From: Streptomyces sp. NRRL S-244
GTDB lineage: Bacteria; Actinomycetota; Actinomycetes; Streptomycetales; Streptomycetaceae
Assembly: GCF_000717915.1 (NCBI RefSeq)
Contig: NZ_JOCX01000015.1
Span: forward strand, 1 to 64,000
Reading direction: 5' to 3'
Length of the DNA stretch: 64,000 nt
The notes beneath the pieces were generated by a model. It worked only from the letters and a program-made list of their open reading frames with translations, did not search any database and was not told where the DNA came from. The position numbers and the translations under genes were made by a program. Below are positions 54,224 through 62,600 of this stretch, piece after piece. The first letter of the stretch is position 1. Each line of letters opens with the position of its first letter.

Positions 54224-54561
54224 CGCCCCGCCGAACGCCCGTTACAAACCCTGAACCCATTCGGCGCAAGGCGGGAAGAGCGCCACGCGCGGCGGGCGTC
54301 CACGCGGGAAGGCTCCGTCTCCAGGCCTCCCTTGGCCTGCTCCGCGCCCTCCCGCAGTCCGCGTCAGCACGGCCTTGACAGATGCCCGATACAAGCAAGA
54401 GTCACGGGTATGTCTGCATTGGGCAACACGCCCCGCGTTGGTGGCGTTTGGTGGCGAATGGGGACCAGAGTGTGCCTCCTCGGCAGGACGCCGGGAACTG
54501 TTCGGAGCCCACCCGCCCTCACGGCCGGGCAGGGCCGCTGTCTGTTGAAGGGGTCATCTCC
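54224..54561. other. intergenic region upstream of the LTD protein
   Basis: About 340 bases with lower G+C around 54380-54470. TTGACA occurs at 54375-54380, but no -10 follows at proper spacing. GTTGGTGGCGTTTGGTGGCG (about 54439) is a short direct repeat. An open frame upstream of the ATG at 54562 has no ribosome site and was not taken. Confidence 0.4.
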
Positions 54562-55050
54562 ATGTCTGCTTCTCTCGCCACCCGCCGGGTCCTCTCCGCG
54601 TTCCTGGCCGCAGGCGCCCTGGTCGGCGCCGCCGCCCTCCCGGCGGCCGCCGCCGACAACCACGGGCGCGGTCACCGGGGCACGCAGTCCTCGATCGTCA
54701 TCGGCGACGTCCAGTACGACAGCCCCGGTCGCAACGACCGCTCCGCCCGCGCCCTGAACGGCGAGTGGGTCGAGGTGAAGAACACCGGCCGCCACAGCGT
54801 CAACCTGCGCGGCTTCACCCTCACCGACCGGCAGGGCAACCGCTACCAGTTCAGGGACTTCCGCCTCGACGGCCGCTCCAGCGTCAAGGTCCACACCGGC
54901 CAGGGCCGCGACACCCGCCACGACGTCTACCAGGACCGCCACCAGCAGGTGTGGGACGAGCGCGACAGCGCCACGCTCCGCGACAACCGCGGCAACGTCC
55001 TCGACTCCGACTCCTGGGACGGCCGCCGCCACCACCACCGCAACGGCTGA
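54562..55050 (+). CDS. secreted lamin-tail (LTD) domain protein
   Basis: A 162-residue exported protein. GAAGGGG precedes the ATG. A signal peptide (RRVLSAFLAAGALVGAAALPAAAA) leads to an LTD-type Ig fold: NGEWVEVKNTGRHSVNLRG, then FTLTDRQGNRYQF, VHTGQGRDTRHDVY and VWDERDSATLRDNRGNVLDS. Lamin-tail domains are found in secreted nucleases and cell-surface proteins of bacteria; alone like this, the role is unknown. It ends in a His/Arg run. Confidence 0.88.
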   Translation: MSASLATRRVLSAFLAAGALVGAAALPAAAADNHGRGHRGTQSSIVIGDVQYDSPGRNDRSARALNGEWVEVKNTGRHSVNLRGFTLTDRQGNRYQFRDFRLDGRSSVKVHTGQGRDTRHDVYQDRHQQVWDERDSATLRDNRGNVLDSDSWDGRRHHHRNG

Positions 55051-55075
55051 CCGGTCCCGCCCCTGACGGGGTGAC

Positions 55076-55118
55076 CGGGCCGGCGGCCACACCGAAGAGC
55101 GTGTGAACCGCCGGCCCG
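55076..55118. terminator. hairpin between convergent genes
   Basis: CGGGCCGGCGG (55076-55086) pairs with CCGCCGGCCCG (55108-55118), and CACAC/GTGTG extends the stem inward. Confidence 0.8.
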
Positions 55119-55160
55119 CCGCGAGCGGCGTGTCACGGCCATCCGGCCGCGGCGCGCCGC

Positions 55161-55775
55161 TCAGGTCTGTGCGGAGGCCGACGGGCTCACGCCCGGCTCG
55201 GGGGTGTTCCGGCCGCGCTGCGGCAGCAGGGCCTTGCAGGTTTCGAAGGCCTGCGCCGACTGCGGGTCGGTGGTGGGGAAGCCCCTCGTGCCCGGCGCGT
55301 TCGGGGTGGCCGAGGGCAGCACCACGCCGTGGTCCTTGAGGCAGCTGGTGAACGCCTTCATGGCGCTGCCGTCGCCGCCGGGGCCGCCACCGGGGCCGCC
55401 GCTTCGCCCGTTGAACTGGGGGCGCAGATTCGCGCATGCCCGGGTTGCCTCGTTGCGCTGCGGGTCGGCCGACGCCCGGCGGCCGGGGCCTCCTGACGCA
55501 CCGCCCCAGCCACCGCCACCGGCACCGGCACCCGGCCCTCGCGTGCCGGTCGGGCGCGGGGCCATCGTGACACCGTGCTGGGCCAGGCACTGGCGGTACG
55601 CGTCCATGGCCTTGGCGTCCGGTGACGGTGCCGCGGAGGCGGAGGCGGAGGCGGAGGCGGAGGCCGCCGTGCGTGCGGCGCCCGCGCCGGAGGAGCAGGC
55701 CGCGAGCAGCAGCCCGCACGCCGCGAGGGCCACGGCGGACAGCGCGGCAGTCGGCCGGGGCGTGGTCCAGGGCAT
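55161..55775 (-). CDS. lipoprotein with two Cys-pair repeats
   Basis: A 204-residue protein. GAGGAGA precedes the ATG at 55775. The lipobox is LLLAAC. The mature protein has two similar halves: YRQCLAQHGV...RACANLRPQ and FTSCLKDHGVVLP...FETCKALLPQ, each with two Cys and one His, joined by Gly/Pro-rich linkers. It diverges from the MacB-like efflux operon and is probably linked to it. The paired Cys could be disulphides or bind a metal; no characterised family is recognised. Confidence 0.85.
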   Translation of the reverse strand: MPWTTPRPTAALSAVALAACGLLLAACSSGAGAARTAASASASASASAAPSPDAKAMDAYRQCLAQHGVTMAPRPTGTRGPGAGAGGGGWGGASGGPGRRASADPQRNEATRACANLRPQFNGRSGGPGGGPGGDGSAMKAFTSCLKDHGVVLPSATPNAPGTRGFPTTDPQSAQAFETCKALLPQRGRNTPEPGVSPSASAQT

Positions 55776-56041
55776 GTCCGTTGTCTCCTCGGGGCGTCGG
55801 TCCGCCGGCGGCACGGGCGCGTCGGCGACCGCGACTGAACCGCACGGAGATGGGGGCGACCGGGGCATCCGCTGGGAGTTTCCTGACAGTGCGCGGGCCG
55901 ACTCGGCCCGGGGGCGGACGGAGCCCGCACCGTACGCACCGGATCGGGCGCTATGCCCGCTCCAGCCGGGCGTGGCGTTCCCAGGGAACTCCCAGGAAGC
56001 TCCCAGACCCTCCAAAGTGCGGGCGGCCAGGATCCCGCCCC

Positions 56042-57385
56042 ATGAAGGTGCTCCCACGGCGGCGCAGGGCCGTCCTGATCAACTCGGTGCTCTCGGTGGC
56101 GGTCCTCGCGGGCGCCGGCGGCGCGTACGCGGCCGTGACCAGTGACAGCGGTGGTCCGGCGCGCGGCGGCGCGCGGACCGTCGCGGTCACCAAGGGCACC
56201 GTCCTCGCGACCGTTTCCGGCTCGGGGTCCCTGAGCTCGCCGAGCGATGCCGGGGTGAACTTCGCCACCGGCGGGCGGCTCACCGAGGTCGACGTCAAGC
56301 CGGGGGACAAGGTCACCAAGGGACAGCTGCTCGGGAAGGTCGACGCGACCGCGGCGACGGAGACGCTCGCCCAGGCTCGGGCCGCGCTGACAGCGGCCCA
56401 GGCGAACGTCACCAAGGCCGAGGCGGGGCAGGTGGGTTCGGCGTCGAGCGGTGGCGCCTCGTCCTCGCGGGGCGGTTCCGCACCGGCCCCGACCCCGACC
56501 CCGACCGTGGACCCGGCGCAGGTCGCCCAGGCCCGCGCCCAGCTCACCCAGGCGCAGAACGCCGTGGACGCCGCGCAGCGCGCCGTCGACGGAACCGTGC
56601 TGAAGGCACCGGCCGCCGGGACGGTCGCGTCCGTCTCGGCGAAGGTGGGCGACACGGTCTCCGGTACGAACGGCAGCGGCAGCGGCAGCGGCACGGGTGG
56701 CGGCAATGGCGGCTCCGGATCCAACTCCGGCTCCTCCGGCGCTGCTTCCCCGGCCTCCCTCTCCGGGTTCGTGGTCCTCACCAACCCGTCCGGCATGCAG
56801 GTGACGGCGAACTTCTCGGAGGCCGACGCCCTCAAGCTGAAGCCGGGCCAGCCGGCCACGGTCACCCTCAACGCGATGACCGGCAAGGTCCTCAACGCAC
56901 AGGTCCTGTCGGTCAGTTCCCTGCCCACCGGCAGCGGTTCCTCCTCCGGCGGCGGCAACTCGGGCGGCGGCGGGAGCGCCGTGCAGTACGCGGCCACCCT
57001 CACGATCACGAGCCCCACCGACGACCTGCGCAGCGGCCTCAGCGCCAGCATCCAGGTCGTCATCGGCGAGGCGTCCGGCGCCCTCTCGGTCCCGACCGCC
57101 GCCGTGTCCGGGACCGGTGCGAACCGTAGCGTCACCGTCGTCAAGGGGGACGGCACCGCCGTACGGACGCCGGTCACCGTCGGCCTCGAAGGCGACAGCA
57201 CCGACCAGATCCTCAGCGGGCTGACCGAGGGCGAGCAGGTGCAGCTGGCCGCGGTGTCCTCGACCGGCAGCGGGGGCTTCCCGGGCGGCGCCTTCCCCGG
57301 TGGCGCCGGAGCGGGCGCCACCCGCAGTCGCGGGACCGGCGGGGGCGGCTTCCGCACCGGCGGGGGCGGGGGTGGGCGCGGATGA
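56042..57385 (+). CDS. membrane-fusion protein of a MacAB-like ABC system
   Basis: A 447-residue HlyD/MacA-like adaptor. An N-terminal membrane anchor (VLINSVLSVAVLAGAGGAYAAV) leads to a biotinyl-lipoyl half (GGRLTEVDVKPGDKVTKGQLLGKVD), a short coiled region (LAQARAALTAAQANVTKAE and QARAQLTQAQNAVDAAQRAV), the second half (TVLKAPAAGTVASVSAKVGDTV), a beta barrel and a Gly-rich tail. The Gly/Ser linkers are unusually long. It is first in an operon and shares an ATGA overlap with the ATPase gene. Confidence 0.92.
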   Translation: MKVLPRRRRAVLINSVLSVAVLAGAGGAYAAVTSDSGGPARGGARTVAVTKGTVLATVSGSGSLSSPSDAGVNFATGGRLTEVDVKPGDKVTKGQLLGKVDATAATETLAQARAALTAAQANVTKAEAGQVGSASSGGASSSRGGSAPAPTPTPTVDPAQVAQARAQLTQAQNAVDAAQRAVDGTVLKAPAAGTVASVSAKVGDTVSGTNGSGSGSGTGGGNGGSGSNSGSSGAASPASLSGFVVLTNPSGMQVTANFSEADALKLKPGQPATVTLNAMTGKVLNAQVLSVSSLPTGSGSSSGGGNSGGGGSAVQYAATLTITSPTDDLRSGLSASIQVVIGEASGALSVPTAAVSGTGANRSVTVVKGDGTAVRTPVTVGLEGDSTDQILSGLTEGEQVQLAAVSSTGSGGFPGGAFPGGAGAGATRSRGTGGGGFRTGGGGGGRG

Positions 57386-58173
57386 CGCCGCCGGTGATCG
57401 AGGTGCGCGCGCTGCTCAAGACGTACGGGCACGGCGACGCCGCCGTACGTGCGCTCGGCGGTCCGCGCGATCCCGCCACGGGCCGCCAGCCCGGTGTCGA
57501 ACTCCTCGTGGAGCAGGGTGACTTCGTAGCCGTCATGGGCAGCTCGGGTTCGGGCAAATCGACGCTGATGAACATCCTCGGCTGTCTGGACGTCCCCACG
57601 TCGGGCCGCTACCTCCTCGACGGGATCGACGTGGGCGGCCTGGACGAGCACCAGCTCTCGCTGGTCCGCAACCGCAAGATCGGCTTCGTCTTCCAGTCCT
57701 TCAACCTGGTGCCCCGCACGAGCGCCGTCGCCCAGGTGGAACTGCCGCTGGCTTACGCCGGGGTGAAGGCCGCCGAGCGGCGCCGGCGCGCGGTGGCGGC
57801 ACTCACCCTGGTGGGCCTCGCCGACCGCCTGGACCACCGGCCCAACGAACTCTCCGGCGGCCAGCAGCAGCGCGTGGCCGTGGCCCGCGCGCTCGTCACC
57901 GCGCCAGCGATGCTGCTCGCCGACGAACCGACCGGAAATCTGGACAGCCACAGCACAGAGGAGGTCCTGGCCATCGTGGACCGGCTCAACGCGTCGGGCC
58001 GTACCGTCGTCCTGATCACCCACGAGGACGAGGTGGCCCGGCACGCCAAGCGCGTGCTGCGCCTGGTGGACGGGCAGATCGTCGAGGACGTCCGGCAGGC
58101 GCCCGTAGGCGGTCCCCCTCCCGCGGTGTCCGAGCCGGCGGCGCACGCCGCCGTGGTCGGAGGCCTGCGGTGA
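57382..58173 (+). CDS. ABC transporter ATPase (MacB/LolD type)
   Basis: A 263-residue ATPase of the MacB-like branch. Walker A is GSSGSGKST, signature ELSGGQQQRVAVARAL, Walker B LLADEPTGNLDS, and switch His LITHED. Residues about 30-40 include an insertion (GPRDPATGRQPG) that standard LolD/MacB ATPases lack. It overlaps both neighbours (ATGA at 57382, GTGA at 58170) and should pair with the next permease. Confidence 0.95.
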   Translation: MTPPVIEVRALLKTYGHGDAAVRALGGPRDPATGRQPGVELLVEQGDFVAVMGSSGSGKSTLMNILGCLDVPTSGRYLLDGIDVGGLDEHQLSLVRNRKIGFVFQSFNLVPRTSAVAQVELPLAYAGVKAAERRRRAVAALTLVGLADRLDHRPNELSGGQQQRVAVARALVTAPAMLLADEPTGNLDSHSTEEVLAIVDRLNASGRTVVLITHEDEVARHAKRVLRLVDGQIVEDVRQAPVGGPPPAVSEPAAHAAVVGGLR

Positions 58174-59417
58174 ACCCGTTCCAGACGCTGCGCTTCGCCT
58201 TCGGCGGCCTCGCGGCGAACAAGGTGCGCTCCGCGCTGACGATGCTGGGCGTGCTGATCGGTGTCGCGGCGGTGATCCTCCTCCTGGCCGTAGGCAACGG
58301 CTCCTCTCAGGCGGTGAAGGACTCCATCGAGAAGCTCGGCACCAACGCCCTGACCGTCTCCTCCGGCAGCGGATTCGGCGGCTCGCGCTCCGGTTCCGGT
58401 TCTGGTTCTGGTTCCGGCAACGGCAACGGAAGCGGCACGAAGCCGCTGACCGTCGAGGACGCGCGGGCGCTCGCCGACCCCTCGGCGGCTCCGCACATCG
58501 AGTCGGTCGCGCCCGAGGTCACCACCTCGCAGACCGCCCTCTACGAGGGCACCTCGCACACGGTCGGCCAGGTCGTCGGCACGTACCCGGCGTACTTCAA
58601 GGCCTCCAACAGCAAGGTGGCCAAGGGCGACTACTTCAGCGCCGACGACGTACTGGCGTCCCGCAAGGTCGCCGTCATCGGCTCGACGACCGCCGCCGAC
58701 CTGTTCGGCACCGCCGACCCGGTCGGCCGCAAGATGGTGCTCGGCGGTACGCCGTTCACCGTCGTCGGGGTGCTCGCCGCCAAGGGCGGCACCGGGTTCC
58801 AGGACCCGGACGACGTGGTGGTCGCCCCGCTGCCCACCGTGCAGAACGCCTTCACCGGCTTCGGCTCGGTCAGCCAGATCCTCGTCGAGGCCACGTCCGC
58901 GGAGGCGACGGCCGGGGCGCAGAGCGAGATCACCACCGTCCTGATGGGGCGGCACGGCATCAAGGACCCGGCCGCCCTCGACTTCCGGGTGTCCAGCCAG
59001 GCCTCGCTGCTGACCACGCAGGCGTCGACGAACAAGACGTTCACCGTGCTGCTGGGCGCGGTCGCCGCGATCTCCCTGCTGGTCGGAGGCATCGGGATCA
59101 CCAACATCATGCTCGTCACGGTGACGGAGCGGACCCGTGAGATCGGCATCCGCAAGGCGATCGGGGCGCCCCGGGGCGTCATCCTCGGCCAGTTCCTCGC
59201 CGAGTCGACCCTGCTCTCGCTGATCGGCGGCGGGCTCGGCGTCGCGGCCGGGCTGATCGGCTCGCACTTCACCATCGTCGGCATCAAGCCGGTCGTCATA
59301 CCGGAGTCGGTCGTCGGCGCCTTCGCCATCGCCGTGGTGATCGGGCTGTTCTTCGGCGGATACCCGGCCAACCGGGCCGCGAGCCTGCGGCCCATCGAAG
59401 CACTGCGGCACGAGTGA
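58170..59417 (+). CDS. FtsX-like permease (MacB type)
   Basis: A 415-residue permease. The first helix (TMLGVLIGVAAVILLLAVG) is followed by a large extracytoplasmic domain with a Gly/Ser-rich linker, then three C-terminal helices with MLVTVTERTREIGIRKAIGA, the FtsX/MacB signature. The GTG start overlaps the ATPase stop. Such systems use mechanotransmission rather than moving substrate through the membrane domain. The likely substrate is a lipoprotein, peptide or antibiotic. Confidence 0.95.
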   Translation: MNPFQTLRFAFGGLAANKVRSALTMLGVLIGVAAVILLLAVGNGSSQAVKDSIEKLGTNALTVSSGSGFGGSRSGSGSGSGSGNGNGSGTKPLTVEDARALADPSAAPHIESVAPEVTTSQTALYEGTSHTVGQVVGTYPAYFKASNSKVAKGDYFSADDVLASRKVAVIGSTTAADLFGTADPVGRKMVLGGTPFTVVGVLAAKGGTGFQDPDDVVVAPLPTVQNAFTGFGSVSQILVEATSAEATAGAQSEITTVLMGRHGIKDPAALDFRVSSQASLLTTQASTNKTFTVLLGAVAAISLLVGGIGITNIMLVTVTERTREIGIRKAIGAPRGVILGQFLAESTLLSLIGGGLGVAAGLIGSHFTIVGIKPVVIPESVVGAFAIAVVIGLFFGGYPANRAASLRPIEALRHE

Positions 59418-59449
59418 GCCGGCACACGCGGGAACAGGGAGAAGCTGAC

Positions 59450-60295
59450 ATGGCACGACGCCGCACCGAACTGGAGAAGCAGCCCGAGGCCGGCGACGAC
59501 CGGTACGCGCCGTTCGCCGAGGTGTTCACCGCATCGGCGGCCGGGGAGGACCGCTTCCCGGAGGAGCTGATCGTGGAACACCCCGTCGCGCAGGAACACC
59601 CCGTCGCGCCGGGCCCCGGCGGCGATCCCGAGGGGATCCTTTCCGAACCGCCGGACACCCGGGACATCTCGGCGGAGCTCGCCGCTCCGCCCCGGCCTCG
59701 GCTGCCCTGGCTGACCCTGCTGCTCTCGGGCGGGGTGGTCGCCGGGCTCGCCTTCACCGGGGGCGCCCTGGTCGAGAAGAGCCACCTCCAGGGTTCGTCC
59801 GGGGCCGGATCCGGAGGCCGGAACTTCGCGGCCGGGGCGGGCGGCCAAGGACGTACGGGCTCCGCCCGGGGAGGCAGCGGGGCCGCCGGCCAGGGGCAGG
59901 GCGCCACCGGACAGGGCCGCACCGGAGCCGGAACCGGGAGCGGGACCGGGACCGGGAGCGGCCAGAGCGGACCGCGGCAGGGCTTCGGCGGAGCGACGGG
60001 CGGCCCGGGCGCCGGGGCCGGAGTGACCACCGGTACGGTGAAGCTCGTCGACGGCACCACCCTCTACGTCACCGACGTCCAGGGCAACGTCGTCAAGGTC
60101 ACCACCGACACCGACACCCAGATCACCCAGGCCAAGAGCGGCAAGGTGTCCGACCTCCAGCCGGGTCAGACCGTCACCGTGCGCGGCAGCCAGACCCCCG
60201 CCGGCGACGTCGCCGCGACGACCGTCGCCCAGGGCGGCGCGGGCGGATTCGCAGGCGGCGGCGGATTCGCAGGCGCGGGCGGCGGCCGGGGCTGA
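59450..60295 (+). CDS. DUF5666-like membrane protein
   Basis: A 281-residue protein with a cytoplasmic acidic N-terminus (about 1-85), one helix (LPWLTLLLSGGVVAGLAFTGG), a long Gly/Ser/Thr-rich stretch and a small C-terminal beta domain (VTTGTVKLVDGTTLYVTDVQGNVVKVTT...LQPGQTVTVRG) of the DUF5666 type. A GTG at 59414 overlapping the permease stop is possible, but AGGGAGAAG favours the ATG at 59450. It is a common companion of this operon in Streptomyces; role unknown. Confidence 0.88.
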   Translation: MARRRTELEKQPEAGDDRYAPFAEVFTASAAGEDRFPEELIVEHPVAQEHPVAPGPGGDPEGILSEPPDTRDISAELAAPPRPRLPWLTLLLSGGVVAGLAFTGGALVEKSHLQGSSGAGSGGRNFAAGAGGQGRTGSARGGSGAAGQGQGATGQGRTGAGTGSGTGTGSGQSGPRQGFGGATGGPGAGAGVTTGTVKLVDGTTLYVTDVQGNVVKVTTDTDTQITQAKSGKVSDLQPGQTVTVRGSQTPAGDVAATTVAQGGAGGFAGGGGFAGAGGGRG

Positions 60296-60314
60296 GCACG
60301 AGAGGGAGGACCCC

Positions 60315-61040
60315 ATGGACACGGCCACGCCCGAGGCGAGGCTGCTCGTCGTCGACGACGAGCCGAACATCCGGGAGCTGCTCTCCGCCTCGCTGCGGTT
60401 CGTGGGCTTCCGGGTCACCTCGGCGGCGAACGGCGCCGACGCCCTGGCGGCGGTCGCCAAGGAGCGGCCCGACCTGGTGGTGCTCGACGTGATGCTGCCC
60501 GACATCAGCGGATTCGCCGTCGTACGCCGTCTGCGCGAGGCGGTCGGCAGCGGATCCGGGGCCGACCACCTGCCGGTGCTCTTCCTCACCGCGAAGGACG
60601 GCGTGGACGACAAGATCAGCGGACTCACGGCCGGCGGCGACGACTACGTCACCAAGCCGTTCAGCCTGGAGGAGCTGATCGCCCGGATCCGCGCGATCCT
60701 GCGCCGCACCGGCGCCCCGACGGGCGAGGGCCGCCTGGTCGCGGGCGACCTCGAACTGGACCCGGTGGGCCACCAGGTGCTGCGCGGCGGCCGGCCCGTC
60801 TCCCTCTCCCCCACCGAGTTCAGACTGCTCGCGTACCTGATGACCCACGCCGACCGCGTCGTCTCCAAGATGCAGATCCTGGAGCACGTGTGGGCGTACG
60901 ACTTCGGCGGCGACCACAGCATCGTCGAGTCGTACATCTCGTACGTGCGCCGCAAGGTGGACTCGGGCGCGGACGGCTCCGTCAAACTCATCCACACCGT
61001 GCGCGGCATCGGGTACGTCCTGCGCCGCCCGCAGACCTGA
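60315..61040 (+). CDS. OmpR-family response regulator
   Basis: A 241-residue regulator. AGAGGGAGGA precedes the ATG. The receiver has D14/D15, phosphoacceptor D58 (VVLDVMLPD) and K114. The C-terminal winged helix (about 140-235) shows LSPTEFRLLAYLMTHADRVVSKMQILEHVW and VESYISYVRRKV. It is encoded after the efflux genes and just before its kinase, so it likely controls the same operon. Confidence 0.95.
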   Translation: MDTATPEARLLVVDDEPNIRELLSASLRFVGFRVTSAANGADALAAVAKERPDLVVLDVMLPDISGFAVVRRLREAVGSGSGADHLPVLFLTAKDGVDDKISGLTAGGDDYVTKPFSLEELIARIRAILRRTGAPTGEGRLVAGDLELDPVGHQVLRGGRPVSLSPTEFRLLAYLMTHADRVVSKMQILEHVWAYDFGGDHSIVESYISYVRRKVDSGADGSVKLIHTVRGIGYVLRRPQT

Positions 61041-62512
61041 TGGCGGCGCGGCTCGCGGGCCTCTCGCTGCGCTCGCGGCTCGTGCTGCTCTCCATCGCGC
61101 TGGTCGCGCTCGGACTGACCGTCAGCGACACCGTCGTCCTCGGTTCGGTGCGCGCGCAGCTGGTGGGGCGGGTGGACCAGCAGCTCGAACGGTACGGGAA
61201 CTCGGTGGCGTACCGGGTCCGGGCCGAGGGCACCCCGCAGCCGCACCTCGGAAGGGCGGGCGGCGCGCCGGGGCGGGCCTGGCTGCCGAGCCAGTACGTG
61301 GTGGCGTTCGCCGACGCCGACGGCAGGGTGTCCGACCAGTTCCGGGAGCCCGTCGCCGCCGGGGATCCGGGCCCGCTGTGGCCGGCGATGGACGGGGCGC
61401 AGCTGCGGGCCAGGCTCGGGCGGGCGTTCGAGGTCCCGAGCGACCACGGTGACGGCACCTGGTGGGTGCTGATCGTGCCCGTGGGCAGCGACGATCCGGC
61501 TCTGCCCGCCGGGGTCGTGGTGGCGGCCCCGCTGGATGACGTCTCCTCCACCCTCGACCACCTGGCCACCGCCTTCGAGCTCATCGGAGTCGCGGTGTCG
61601 CTGCTGCTCGCCGCTGCCGGCTGGTTCGCGGTACGGGCCGGGCTGCGCCCGCTGCGGCGGATCGAGGAGACCGCGGCGGAGATCTCGGCCGGGCGCCCGC
61701 TCTCGCACCGGATGCCGGACGCCTCGCCGCGTACCGAGACCGGCCGGCTGACCAGCGCGCTCAACGGCATGCTCGCGCAGATCGAGTCGGCGTTCGCGGT
61801 GCGCGCGGCGTCGGAGGAGCAGATGCGGCGCTTCGTCGCCGACGCCAGTCACGAACTGCGTACGCCGCTGGCCGGTATCCGGGGCTTCGCGGAGCTGTAC
61901 CGGATGGGCGCGCTCGCCGACGAGGCGGACGTGAAACGGACCATGGCCCGGATCGAGAGCGAGGCGGTGCGGCTCAGCGGTCTGGTGGAGGACCTGCTGA
62001 CCCTGGTCCGGATGGACGAGCAGCGTCCGCTGGAGCTGGCCCCGATGGATCTGCGCACCCTCGCGGTGGACGCCCTTCACGACACCCGGGCGCTGGACCC
62101 GGCGCGCGAGGTGACGCTGACCGGTCCGGGCGGCGTCGGCCTGCCCGGCCCCGCACCGGTGTACGGCGACGAGGCGCGGCTGCGCCAGGTGATCGCCAAC
62201 CTGGTCGGCAACGCCGTCGCGCACACGCCGGCGGGTACGCCGGTGCGCATCGGGGTGGGGAGTGCGGGCGGCGGCGAGGTGATCGAGGTGGCCGACTCCG
62301 GTCCGGGCCTCACGCCGGAGCAGGCGGCCCGGGTCTTCGAGAGGTTCTACCGGGTGGACGCCTCCCGGAGCCGGCAGGCCGGCGGTGGGGCGGGGCTCGG
62401 CCTGGCGATCGCCTCGGCGCTCGTACGGGCGCATGGCGGCGGACTGGAACTGGAGACTTCGCCGGGCGGCGGAGCCGTGTTCCGCGTCCGCCTGGAGTCC
62501 GCCGGCCACTGA
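61040..62512 (+). CDS. sensor histidine kinase
   Basis: A 490-residue kinase that overlaps the regulator gene by one base (TGATG). Two membrane helices (about 12-35 and 180-200) flank an extracytoplasmic sensor region (about 40-175), followed by HAMP, a HisKA box with H271 (ADASHELRTPLAG), and a HATPase domain with IANLVGNAVAHTP, DSGPGLTPEQ, FERFYRVD and GAGLGLAIA. It should phosphorylate the adjacent OmpR-type regulator. Confidence 0.95.
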   Translation: MAARLAGLSLRSRLVLLSIALVALGLTVSDTVVLGSVRAQLVGRVDQQLERYGNSVAYRVRAEGTPQPHLGRAGGAPGRAWLPSQYVVAFADADGRVSDQFREPVAAGDPGPLWPAMDGAQLRARLGRAFEVPSDHGDGTWWVLIVPVGSDDPALPAGVVVAAPLDDVSSTLDHLATAFELIGVAVSLLLAAAGWFAVRAGLRPLRRIEETAAEISAGRPLSHRMPDASPRTETGRLTSALNGMLAQIESAFAVRAASEEQMRRFVADASHELRTPLAGIRGFAELYRMGALADEADVKRTMARIESEAVRLSGLVEDLLTLVRMDEQRPLELAPMDLRTLAVDALHDTRALDPAREVTLTGPGGVGLPGPAPVYGDEARLRQVIANLVGNAVAHTPAGTPVRIGVGSAGGGEVIEVADSGPGLTPEQAARVFERFYRVDASRSRQAGGGAGLGLAIASALVRAHGGGLELETSPGGGAVFRVRLESAGH

Positions 62513-62530
62513 CCGTACGGCCGCGCCGGC

Positions 62531-62600
62531 CTGCTTCGGGCTGCTACGGGCTGCTACGGGCTGCTACGGGCTATTTCGGCCCGCTTCGTGCTACTTCAGG
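62531..62600. repeat. decamer repeat between two convergent genes
   Basis: CTGCTTCGGG, then CTGCTACGGG three times, then CTATTTCGGC and degraded copies reaching the 3' end of the sugar-binding gene. It fills the gap between the kinase stop and the opposing stop; no hairpin is obvious. Confidence 0.75.
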
